DNA of 5,271 nt from Clostridia bacterium (lineage in GTDB: Bacteria; Bacillota; Clostridia; Oscillospirales; CAG-272). The notes under the pieces were generated by a model that saw nothing but the letters and a program-made list of their open reading frames with translations, was not told the origin of the DNA and ran no database searches. The translations under genes and the position numbers were made by a program. Below are positions 1 through 4,872 of the stretch, piece by piece; within the stretch, counting starts at the first letter, position 1, and each line of letters begins with the position of its first letter. The stretch is from positions 1-5,271 of the forward strand of contig JAGBXH010000130.1 in the NCBI GenBank assembly GCA_017629395.1, written 5' to 3'.

Positions 1-641
1 AGAAGACGCTGATCACCAAGTGCAGAATGCTTGGCAAGCGCGTCATTACCGCAACCGAGATGCTTGAGAGCATGATCTATAATCCCAGACCCACCAGAGC
101 CGAGATCTCCGACGTGGCAAACGCCGTATACGACGGCACCAGCGCGATCATGCTGTCGGGCGAGACCGCTATGGGTAAATACCCCGTGCAGACCGTGCAG
201 GTCATGGCAAAGATTGCGGAAACCACCGAAAACAACATTGATTATACCGATATTTTCTACGGCACCGAGTTCAAGATCAAGAACACGGTGGACGCCATTT
301 CGCACGCAACCTGCGCGGTTGCCATCGATATCGGCGCGAAGGCGATCGTAGCGTGCTCGCTCTCGGGCATGACCGCACGCATGGTCTCGCGCTTCCGCTG
401 TCCCGTTGATATCATTGGGCTTACCACCGATGAGAGCACGTACCGCAAGCTCGCGCTTTCCTGGGGCGTCACTCCCGCGCTGTGCGAGAAGTACCCCTCG
501 ACCGACGTGCTGTTCTACACCGCTACCAAAATGGCACCTAAGCTGCTTCCCATGGCAAAGGGCGACAGCATCGTTATCACGGGCGGCGACACCACGGGCG
601 TGTCGGGTAAGACCAGCTTGATCAAGGTGGAGCAGATCTGA
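1..641 (+). CDS. pyk: Pyruvate kinase, C-terminal part (5' end outside window)
   Basis: The reading frame is open from base 3 and ends at TGA 639-641. It encodes about 213 residues, somewhat under half of a usual pyruvate kinase of about 470-480. The enzyme transfers phosphate from phosphoenolpyruvate to ADP in the last step of glycolysis, in the cytoplasm. The first third is the end of the TIM-barrel A domain: KRVITATEMLESM, then NPRPTRAEISDVANAVYDG and IMLSGETAMGKYP, all hallmark family segments. The rest is the C-terminal alpha/beta domain, with conserved SGMTARMVSRFRCP and a closing GDTTGVSGKT stretch near the usual effector-site loop. The protein stops there, so it lacks the extra PEP-utiliser-like domain found in Bacillus enzymes. 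The residue that decides K+ dependence (Glu117 in rabbit muscle enzyme) lies upstream of the window. It overlaps the next gene by one base. Family identity is certain; start and full length are not visible. Confidence 0.97.
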   Translation, partial: KTLITKCRMLGKRVITATEMLESMIYNPRPTRAEISDVANAVYDGTSAIMLSGETAMGKYPVQTVQVMAKIAETTENNIDYTDIFYGTEFKIKNTVDAISHATCAVAIDIGAKAIVACSLSGMTARMVSRFRCPVDIIGLTTDESTYRKLALSWGVTPALCEKYPSTDVLFYTATKMAPKLLPMAKGDSIVITGGDTTGVSGKTSLIKVEQI

Positions 642-1405
642 TGAGCAATGTGAGAAAACGCATTTATGCACTCGTGGATCCCGCGGAAAAATGGGGAAGG
701 ATCGATACGATCTACGATTTTGTCATGATGCTGGCTATTGTGATCAGCATCGTGCCGCTGGCGTTCAAGGAGGAGCACGCGCTTTTTGATTGGTTTGAAT
801 ACGTAACGGTCGCGCTGTTCATGCTGGACTATTTACTGCGCCTTATCACTGCGGATTACAAGCTGGGCAAGGGTGTGCTGTCATTCTTCCTCTATCCGCT
901 GACGCCCTTTGCGCTGGTGGATCTGCTGTCTATCCTGCCCTCGCTGACCATGCTGCACAACGGCTTCCGCCTGCTCAGACTGTTCAGACTGCTCAAGACC
1001 TTAAAGGTGCTGCGCACCTTCAAATTTCTGCGCTACGCCAAGAGCTTTGAGGTGATCGTCAACGTCTTCAAAAAGCAAAAGAGAATTCTGATGGCGGTAG
1101 CAACCACGGCTGTGGCGTACGTGCTGATTTCTGCACTTGCGATCTATAACGTCGAGCCTGAATCCTTTGACTCGTTTTTCGACGCGGTGTATTGGGCAAC
1201 CATCTCACTGACAACGGTGGGGTACGGCGATATTTATCCCGTGACCACAGTTGGCAGGATCGTGACTATGATCTCGTCGGTGTTTGGCATTGCCATTATC
1301 GCGCTGCCCTCGGGCGTCATTACTGCAGGGTATCTGGAGGAGATGAGCAAGAAGGACAAGGATGGGACGGCGGAGCACGAAGAGGATCGGGATACCGACG
1401 CGTAA
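641..1405 (+). CDS. Voltage-gated-type potassium channel (six-helix ion transport family)
   Basis: A 254-residue membrane protein with the full Kv layout. Predicted helices are S1 at about 22-42, S2 51-71 (acidic D63), S3 82-101 (D93), S4 107-131, S5 148-170 and S6 205-231. S4 has a basic residue at every third position (R110, R113, R116, K119, K122, R125, K128, R131), the pattern of a voltage sensor. The pore loop at about 177-197 carries the K+ selectivity filter TTVGYGD (191-197). No RCK or cyclic-nucleotide domain follows, only a short charged, acidic tail (235-254). The family forms tetramers passing K+ across the cytoplasmic membrane. The start ATG (641-643) shares its A with the pyk stop TGA. 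A partial Shine-Dalgarno GGAG (629-632) lies 8 bases upstream inside pyk, so translation is probably coupled. K+ selectivity is strongly supported by the filter. Voltage gating is inferred from S4, and the physiological role is unknown. Confidence 0.95.
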   Translation: MSNVRKRIYALVDPAEKWGRIDTIYDFVMMLAIVISIVPLAFKEEHALFDWFEYVTVALFMLDYLLRLITADYKLGKGVLSFFLYPLTPFALVDLLSILPSLTMLHNGFRLLRLFRLLKTLKVLRTFKFLRYAKSFEVIVNVFKKQKRILMAVATTAVAYVLISALAIYNVEPESFDSFFDAVYWATISLTTVGYGDIYPVTTVGRIVTMISSVFGIAIIALPSGVITAGYLEEMSKKDKDGTAEHEEDRDTDA

Positions 1406-1421
1406 AAATCTCCGAAACGAT

Positions 1422-1426
1422 AGGAG
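1422..1426 (+). promoter_or_regulatory. Ribosome binding site fixing the start of the small secreted protein
   Basis: AGGAG lies 7 bases before the ATG at 1434. This decides the start. An in-frame ATG at 1362 would give 24 more residues, but it lies inside the channel gene, has no such site, and would bury the signal peptide. Confidence 0.85.
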
Positions 1427-1433
1427 AACGTAT

Positions 1434-1811
1434 ATGAAAAAAACCACCAAAGCAACAGCGCTTGCGCTGGCACTCCTTTTGTGCTTTTGTGTGCTTTGCA
1501 CGGCAGCGTGCGAGCAAGGCACGGGAGAAGGGGAGGATACTGCATCGGCTGCGGACGGCAGGGTAACTTATCGGGTCCGGGTTGTGGACGGGGACGGTGC
1601 GCCCGTCGCGGGCGTTGCCGTGCAGTTTTGCGACGATAACGGCTGCCGTATGCCCATTGCCACGAATGCAGAGGGCATTGTGACCTTGACCGAGATTCAA
1701 AGCAACTTTCACGTCACGCTTGTATCCGTTCCCGAGGGCTATGTCCCCGATACCACCGAATATGATTTTGACGGCGCAACCGAGATGACCGTGACGCTGC
1801 AGGCAGAATGA
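1434..1811 (+). CDS. Small exported protein, probable lipoprotein with a Cna-B/carboxypeptidase-regulatory-like beta domain
   Basis: A 125-residue protein. Residues 1-25 form a signal peptide: basic MKKTTK, a hydrophobic core rich in A and L, then CTAAC with Cys26 as the likely lipidated residue. The match to the lipobox is imperfect (Thr at -3, Cys at -4), so ordinary signal peptidase cleavage is possible. An acidic, flexible linker follows (27-42). Residues 44-123 resemble a single small beta-sandwich of the Cna-B, transthyretin-like or carboxypeptidase-regulatory type: VVDGDGAPVAGVAVQF, then TNAEGIVTL, then a VPEGY turn. Cys66 and Cys71 (CDDNGC) could form a disulfide outside the cell. There is no LPXTG anchor and no catalytic motif. 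It starts 28 bases after the channel stop and is followed by a terminator, so it is probably the last gene of the pyk operon. I cannot name a function. A link to the channel is only positional. Confidence 0.8.
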   Translation: MKKTTKATALALALLLCFCVLCTAACEQGTGEGEDTASAADGRVTYRVRVVDGDGAPVAGVAVQFCDDNGCRMPIATNAEGIVTLTEIQSNFHVTLVSVPEGYVPDTTEYDFDGATEMTVTLQAE

Positions 1812-1868
1812 TTTGCCAAGGGCAAAATAAAAGACAGACCGATGGGGCTGCGGAAATAACGGAAAAAT

Positions 1869-1910
1869 AGCAGGAATTTGTTCGATTTTGAGCAGATTCC
1901 TGCTTTTTTA
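1869..1910 (+). terminator. Factor-independent terminator ending the pyk-channel-secreted protein run
   Basis: Nine-base stem AGCAGGAAT (1869-1877) pairs with ATTCCTGCT (1896-1904) across an 18-base loop and runs straight into a T tract (1904-1909). It lies 58 bases past the stop codon. An A run just before the stem (1863-1867) could give weak activity on the opposite strand too. Confidence 0.85.
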
Positions 1911-1950
1911 TGCAATGCAGCAAATTTCGTTGCCGCATTTGCGTCATAAA

Positions 1951-2041
1951 TCCATTCTATTCGCACTCTCCCCCCTGCGCTTGGAACAAGCCTGCGCCAG
2001 CCTTCCCCCCTCCCGGAGGGGGGCTTTGAGAGTAACATCGC
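1951..2041 (+). repeat. GC-rich hairpin repeat, copy A (inverted partner at 2138-2227)
   Basis: This unit recurs in inverted orientation about 100 bases downstream. Near its start, 26 bases (1958-1983) match copy B with one difference. A 23-base stretch (2003-2025) is identical in both. The identical core is the near-perfect palindrome CCCCCCTCC-C-GGAGGGGGG (2005-2023). A second hairpin lies at about 1977-1997, with GCGC at both outer ends. Between the two conserved blocks the copies diverge. Short frames through the unit give LSPLRL and PPSRRG strings on either copy. This reflects the repeat rather than a gene. Confidence 0.85.
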
Positions 2042-2070
2042 ATTTTTCTGAACTGATACTCAACCGACAA

Positions 2071-2088
2071 CGGTAACTTGAGTTGCCG
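2071..2088. other. Small hairpin in the spacer between repeat copies A and B
   Basis: CGGTAAC (2071-2077) and GTTGCCG (2082-2088) form a seven-pair stem, including one G-T wobble, around a TTGA loop. There is no T tract, so it is not a simple terminator. A variant of the CGGTAACTTGA string recurs nearby as CGGTTAACTTGA (2116-2127). The rest of the spacer (2042-2137) shows no gene or promoter that I can support. Confidence 0.5.
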
Positions 2089-2137
2089 AAATCTGTGTGA
2101 AAACCAATATTTCAGCGGTTAACTTGAAAATGAGTGA

Positions 2138-2227
2138 GCGGATAACTGACATAGCCCCCCTCCGGGAGGGGGGAATATCAGCGCTGCCCTGTGCCAAGCG
2201 CAGGGGGGAGAGCGCGAATACAATCGG
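2138..2227 (-). repeat. GC-rich hairpin repeat, copy B (inverted relative to copy A)
   Basis: Read on the minus strand, this matches copy A: TATTCGCGCTCTCCCCCC at the start, then GCGCTTGG, then the same CCCCCCTCC-C-GGAGGGGGG palindrome (2155-2173 on +), then a looser tail. The hairpin before the palindrome has different bases but keeps the GCGCT/AGCGC outer pairing. The pair sits between convergent genes, a usual position for REP/BIME-like repeats. No coding evidence exists for the short frames through it. Confidence 0.85.
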
Positions 2228-2250
2228 TTTCTGCGCGTAATATCCCCATA

Positions 2251-2283
2251 GCAAAAGCAGAAGCCCACTAAAGACTTCTGCTT
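2251..2283 (-). terminator. Probable terminator of the rimO-pgsA transcript
   Basis: On the minus strand AAGCAGAAG (2283-2275) pairs with CTTCTGCTT (2263-2255) over an 11-base loop, and the run of T continues to 2253 (TTTT, then GC). It lies about 55 bases past the pgsA stop. The stem is good but the T tract is short, so termination may be partial. Confidence 0.6.
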
Positions 2284-2308
2284 CACATATTTTCACCGTT
2301 AATTTGTC

Positions 2309-2329
2309 AGCCCCATGGGGCTATTTTTT
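2309..2329 (+). terminator. Plus-strand terminator-like hairpin facing into the pgsA 3' end
   Basis: The palindrome AGCCCCATGGGGCT (2309-2322) is followed by A and six T residues (2324-2329) on the plus strand only. On the minus strand the sequence after it is GACAAATT, with no T run. It would therefore stop transcripts coming from the left before they run antisense into pgsA. The nearest plus-strand gene ends at 1811 and has its own terminator. Confidence 0.5.
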
Positions 2330-2337
2330 GTTTCAGT

Positions 2338-2958
2338 TTAATCGTTGGTCTTGATATACTTCGCGCCTGCAACCACGTAATTGATGCCCGACCAAACCGT
2401 GAACACCAGCATAAATGCGGTGGTTGTAAAGGAAATGGGCATATAGGTTGCCATAAAGCCGTCAGCTCCGATGCCGGCATAGATCAGGGGCTCAATGATG
2501 ACCGAGCAGATGCAAAGAATCTGCGAAACGGTCTTGATCTTGCCAAGAATATTGGCTGCAATGACCTTGCCATCTCCCTGCACGGCAAGCAGACGAATGC
2601 CCGTCACTGCCAGCTCGCGGAAGATGACCGCAACCGTGGTCCAGACAAACAGCGGATGAATGAATTCGTAATCGCTCTTATAAAGGATCATGAGCATGGC
2701 ACCGATGACCATCAGCTTGTCTGCCAGCGGGTCCATGAATTTGCCGAAATTGGTGACAAGCCCGTTTTTGCGTGCGATCATGCCGTCCAAAAAATCGGTG
2801 ATCGAGGCGAGGATAAAGAGCGAAACACCTGTGATATTGCACGCTACGTGCACCGTGGGGGCAAGCTCTAACAGCTCGGGCAGCGCCATTGCTACCATGA
2901 AAAAGGGAACCATAATGAGTCTGAGCAGCGTTAACTTGTTGGGAAGATTCATTTTCAT
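2338..2958 (-). CDS. pgsA: CDP-diacylglycerol--glycerol-3-phosphate 3-phosphatidyltransferase
   Basis: A 206-residue integral membrane enzyme that joins CDP-diacylglycerol and glycerol 3-phosphate to make phosphatidylglycerophosphate, the committed step to phosphatidylglycerol and cardiolipin. The CDP-alcohol phosphotransferase signature D-x2-D-G-x2-A-R-x8-G-x3-D-x3-D is complete: D55, D58, G59, A62, R63, G72, D76 and D80, covering the metal and CDP-binding residues. The N-terminal MNLPNKLTLLRL segment and several hydrophobic helices (about 11-29, 39-54, 82-93, 102-118, 143-162 and 176-196) fit the family, whose usual length is about 180-210. The start ATG (2956-2958) is preceded by a strong AGGAGG 8 bases upstream. 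It lies 15 bases after rimO, so the two are very likely cotranscribed. The cinA and recA genes often found after pgsA in Firmicutes are not here; a hairpin follows instead. Confidence 0.96.
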   Translation of the reverse strand: MKMNLPNKLTLLRLIMVPFFMVAMALPELLELAPTVHVACNITGVSLFILASITDFLDGMIARKNGLVTNFGKFMDPLADKLMVIGAMLMILYKSDYEFIHPLFVWTTVAVIFRELAVTGIRLLAVQGDGKVIAANILGKIKTVSQILCICSVIIEPLIYAGIGADGFMATYMPISFTTTAFMLVFTVWSGINYVVAGAKYIKTND

Positions 2959-2966
2959 GTGTGTGT

Positions 2967-2972
2967 CCTCCT
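2967..2972 (-). promoter_or_regulatory. Ribosome binding site of pgsA in the rimO-pgsA gap
   Basis: AGGAGG on the minus strand, 8 bases before the pgsA ATG and immediately after the rimO stop (TAA, 2976-2974). It fixes the pgsA start and leaves no room for a promoter between the genes, so pgsA depends on transcription from upstream. Confidence 0.9.
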
Positions 2973-2973
2973 G

Positions 2974-4305
2974 TTATTGGATTTGTACTGCCTCTCCGAA
3001 CAAATCGTAGTCCACCACGTCCGAGATCTGTACGTCTACGTAAGAGCCGGGCATGGGGCGGGGGAAGGCGCGGAAATAGACCTTGCCGTCAATATCGGGG
3101 GCGTCTGCGTCGCTTCTGCCGTAGCAGGTCTCGCTGACAGGATCATAATCCTCGCAAAGCACGCGCACGACCGTACCGATCTTGCGCTCGTTGAGCTCTG
3201 CGCCGATCAGCATCTGCTCCTTCATAATGATGTCGTATCTGTCCTGCTTGACCTGCTCGTCGATCTGATCGGGGAAATCATATGCAGGGGTGTCTTCCTC
3301 GCGGGAGTAGGTGAATACGCCCAGGCGGTCAAAGCGCGCCTCTTTGGTGAACTCGCAAAGCTCAAGGAAGTCCTCTTCGGTCTCACCGGGGAAGCCCACG
3401 ATGAAGGTGGTGCGCAGCGTCATGCCGGGAATGGTACGCAGGCGAGCAATGGCGTCCTTGATCATGGCGCTGTCGCCGTGGCGGTTCATTGCCTTCAGCA
3501 TGTGGTCGCTGATGTGCTGAATGGGCATGTCGATATACTTGATGATGCGGTCGTTGTCGCGGATCTCGGCAACAAGGGCATCGGTGATCTTGTCGGGGTA
3601 GCAGTAAAGCAGGCGCAATCTCACGCTCTTGGTCGCGTCGGTAATGGCGCGCAGCAGCTTGTCCAGGCGGTATTCACCGTACAGGTCAAGACCGTAGCGC
3701 GTGATATCCTGCGCAATGATGGAGATCTCGCGTGCGCCCAGCTGCTCCAGCTGTACGGCTTCCTCCACCAGCTCCTCGATGGGTCTGGAGCGGAACTTGC
3801 CGCGAATACCGGGGATGGCGCAGTACGCGCAGCGGTTGTCGCAACCCTCGCCAATCTTTAAGTAGGTGGCGTATTCGGGCGTGGTCAGCACGCGGTCGCC
3901 GCCAAGCGCGACGGTGTTTTTATCTTCCTTGGAGAAATATTTTTGGGGAATCTTTGCGGTGACGGTCTGGATGGCTTCCACAATGTTGTGGATCGAGCCA
4001 ACGCCCAGCACGGCATCCACCTCGGGCATTTCTTCAATGATCTGCTCACCGTAACGCTCGGCAAGGCAGCCCGTGACGATGATCGCCTTGAGATCGCGGT
4101 GCTCCTTGAGCCACGCTACGTCCAGAATATTGTCAATGGCTTCTTTCTTTGCGCTTTCGATAAAGGCGCAGGTATTGACGATGATAACGTCCGCCTCAAT
4201 GTCCTCGGGCGTGATCTCGTAGCCTGCCTCTGCCACGTGATGCAGCATGACCTCGGTATCCAGCTGGTTTTTGCAGCAGCCAAGCGAAATAAAACCGACT
4301 TTCAT
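2974..4305 (-). CDS. rimO: Ribosomal protein uS12 (S12) methylthiotransferase RimO
   Basis: A 443-residue radical-SAM enzyme that adds a methylthio group to a conserved aspartate of ribosomal protein uS12, in the cytoplasm. The N-terminal methylthiotransferase domain carries the three Cys ligands of the auxiliary [4Fe-4S] cluster: C10 (SLGCCKN), C46 (NTCAFI) and C80 (TGCL). The radical-SAM core has the CxxxCxxC motif C155-C159-C162 (GCDNRCAYCAIP), which binds the cluster cleaving S-adenosylmethionine. IIAQDITRYGLDLYG (196-210) and YGRSDADAPDIDG (395-407) mark RimO rather than the tRNA enzyme MiaB. The C-terminal TRAM domain is about 373-440. Length matches the family. The ATG at 4305 has a weak GAGG site 10 bases upstream and begins directly with the conserved MKVGFISLGC. 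It is the first gene of the minus-strand pair with pgsA, read from the promoter at 4343-4371. Cys11 next to the cluster ligand is an extra cysteine; many homologues have another residue there. Confidence 0.97.
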   Translation of the reverse strand: MKVGFISLGCCKNQLDTEVMLHHVAEAGYEITPEDIEADVIIVNTCAFIESAKKEAIDNILDVAWLKEHRDLKAIIVTGCLAERYGEQIIEEMPEVDAVLGVGSIHNIVEAIQTVTAKIPQKYFSKEDKNTVALGGDRVLTTPEYATYLKIGEGCDNRCAYCAIPGIRGKFRSRPIEELVEEAVQLEQLGAREISIIAQDITRYGLDLYGEYRLDKLLRAITDATKSVRLRLLYCYPDKITDALVAEIRDNDRIIKYIDMPIQHISDHMLKAMNRHGDSAMIKDAIARLRTIPGMTLRTTFIVGFPGETEEDFLELCEFTKEARFDRLGVFTYSREEDTPAYDFPDQIDEQVKQDRYDIIMKEQMLIGAELNERKIGTVVRVLCEDYDPVSETCYGRSDADAPDIDGKVYFRAFPRPMPGSYVDVQISDVVDYDLFGEAVQIQ

Positions 4306-4342
4306 AAATCTATAACCTCGTTTTCGTAGTTTACCAACTTAC

Positions 4343-4371
4343 ATTATAACATATACGGGGGAAGTTGTCAA
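4343..4371 (-). promoter_or_regulatory. Consensus sigma-A promoter for rimO-pgsA
   Basis: On the minus strand TTGACA (4371-4366), 17 bases, then TATAAT (4348-4343): both hexamers are perfect, with ideal spacing. A TG one base before the -10 (TGTTATAAT) makes it an extended -10 as well. Predicted start is near 4336, giving a leader of about 30 bases. The -35 box is the outer tip of the inverted repeat, while the -10 lies outside it. Confidence 0.9.
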
Positions 4372-4554
4372 GACACCACCATACGGACGAGCCCATGATT
4401 GAAAGTTTTTGCGTCGCTTTTCTCAAAAAGCGACCGCCCATCCAAGGGCGCGCAGCCCTTGGTCGCGCCCGCAGGCGCGAAATATTTCCAACGCTGTTTC
4501 ATTTCGCGCAGCGAAATATGTTCTTCTTTGCAGCTCCTTGCTCAAAAAGAACGG
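4365..4554 (+). repeat. Left arm of a 454-base long inverted repeat
   Basis: The arm matches the reverse complement of 4643-4818 along almost its whole length. The outer 16 bases (4365-4380, TTGTCAAGACACCACC) are identical to the other end. Inside it are consecutive hairpins: 4413-4434 (nine-pair stem), 4442-4462 (eight-pair CCAAGGGC/GCCCTTGG), 4463-4480 (seven-pair TCGCGCC/GGCGCGA), 4501-4517 (seven-pair, found only in this arm) and 4520-4552 (a bulged ten-pair stem). Open frames crossing it encode low-complexity, family-less peptides and are not credible genes. Confidence 0.9.
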
Positions 4555-4642
4555 AGAAAAGTACCTCAATGTAAAAAACGAACTTTTGTAGGGGAGGAAC
4601 GATGTTGGTTAACTGTTGGGGCGAGATGTGAGAAAACTGTTT

Positions 4643-4818
4643 CCGTTCTTTCTTTGAGCAAGTAGGCACAAAGAAAGAACCAAAGAAATGCCGAAAAGGA
4701 GGTTTCGCGCCTGCGGGCGCGACTTGGGGCTCTGCCCCAAGACCCTGCGACCTTTTTGAAAAAAGGTCGAGCAAAAACTTTTATCGATTGGGCTTGCCCG
4801 TAGGTGGTGTCTTGACAA
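4643..4818 (-). repeat. Right arm of the 454-base long inverted repeat
   Basis: Homologous to 4365-4554 in reverse complement. Hairpins on the plus strand are 4645-4680 (perfect twelve-pair GTTCTTTCTTTG/CAAAGAAAGAAC), 4705-4722 (TCGCGCC/GGCGCGA, the same stem as the left arm), 4723-4741 (CTTGGGGC/GCCCCAAG) and 4748-4769 (CGACCTTTT/AAAAGGTCG). Two stems differ in sequence from the left arm but remain fully paired. The outer 16 bases (4803-4818, GGTGGTGTCTTGACAA) mirror the left tip. It lacks the extra hairpin seen at 4501-4517. Confidence 0.9.
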
Positions 4819-4840
4819 TTCGCCAAAAATGCGCTATAAT
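4812..4840 (+). promoter_or_regulatory. Consensus sigma-A promoter for the MATE transporter gene
   Basis: TTGACA (4812-4817), a 17-base spacer and TATAAT (4835-4840), both hexamers perfect. Predicted start is near 4847, giving a leader of about 26 bases before the ATG at 4873. As at the other end, the -35 box is inside the tip of the inverted repeat and the -10 box is outside it. Confidence 0.9.
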
Positions 4841-4872
4841 TTTCTTTGTATGACTTTATTTACGGAGGACCT

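Larger units (their letters stand above)
4365..4818. mobile_element. Candidate non-coding MITE-like element with homologous inverted arms and outward -35 boxes
   Basis: Two homologous arms face each other around a central spacer of about 88 bases (4555-4642) in which I see no gene. Ends are identical for 16 bases and similar for roughly 48. No transposase is present, and I see no target-site duplication (flanks ACGGGGGAAG and TTCGCCAAAA), so mobility is not shown. It could equally be two separate copies of a dispersed intergenic repeat that lie head to head. It fills most of the gap between the divergent rimO and MATE genes. Confidence 0.55.

Noticed and set aside
1362..1436. Longer N-terminus for the small exported protein, starting at 1362
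   Set aside because: The ATG at 1434 has AGGAG at ideal spacing and starts a clean signal peptide. The longer form overlaps the channel gene by 44 bases and would mask the signal.
1951..2227. CRISPR array
   Set aside because: There are only two copies, inverted relative to each other, with no regular spacers and no cas gene.
1888..2296. Short frames through repeat copies A and B encoding LSPLRL and PPSRRG strings
   Set aside because: The peptide similarity is explained by the nucleotide repeat and its palindrome. There are no ribosome sites or conserved ends.
2959..3861. A 300-codon plus-strand open frame opposite rimO
   Set aside because: It is antisense to a gene with complete RimO motifs, has no ribosome site, and reads as a low-complexity V/A/L/D/G-rich peptide, as expected from the complement of a GC-biased gene.
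4361..4825. Target-site duplication around the inverted repeat
   Set aside because: The bases just outside the two tips (GGGGAAG and TTCGCCA) show no direct repeat, so insertion by transposition cannot be shown from this copy.
4365..4826. Several 60-90-codon frames on both strands inside the long inverted repeat
   Set aside because: They cross hairpins, have no family resemblance or proper ribosome sites, and similar peptides arise from both arms because the DNA is repeated.
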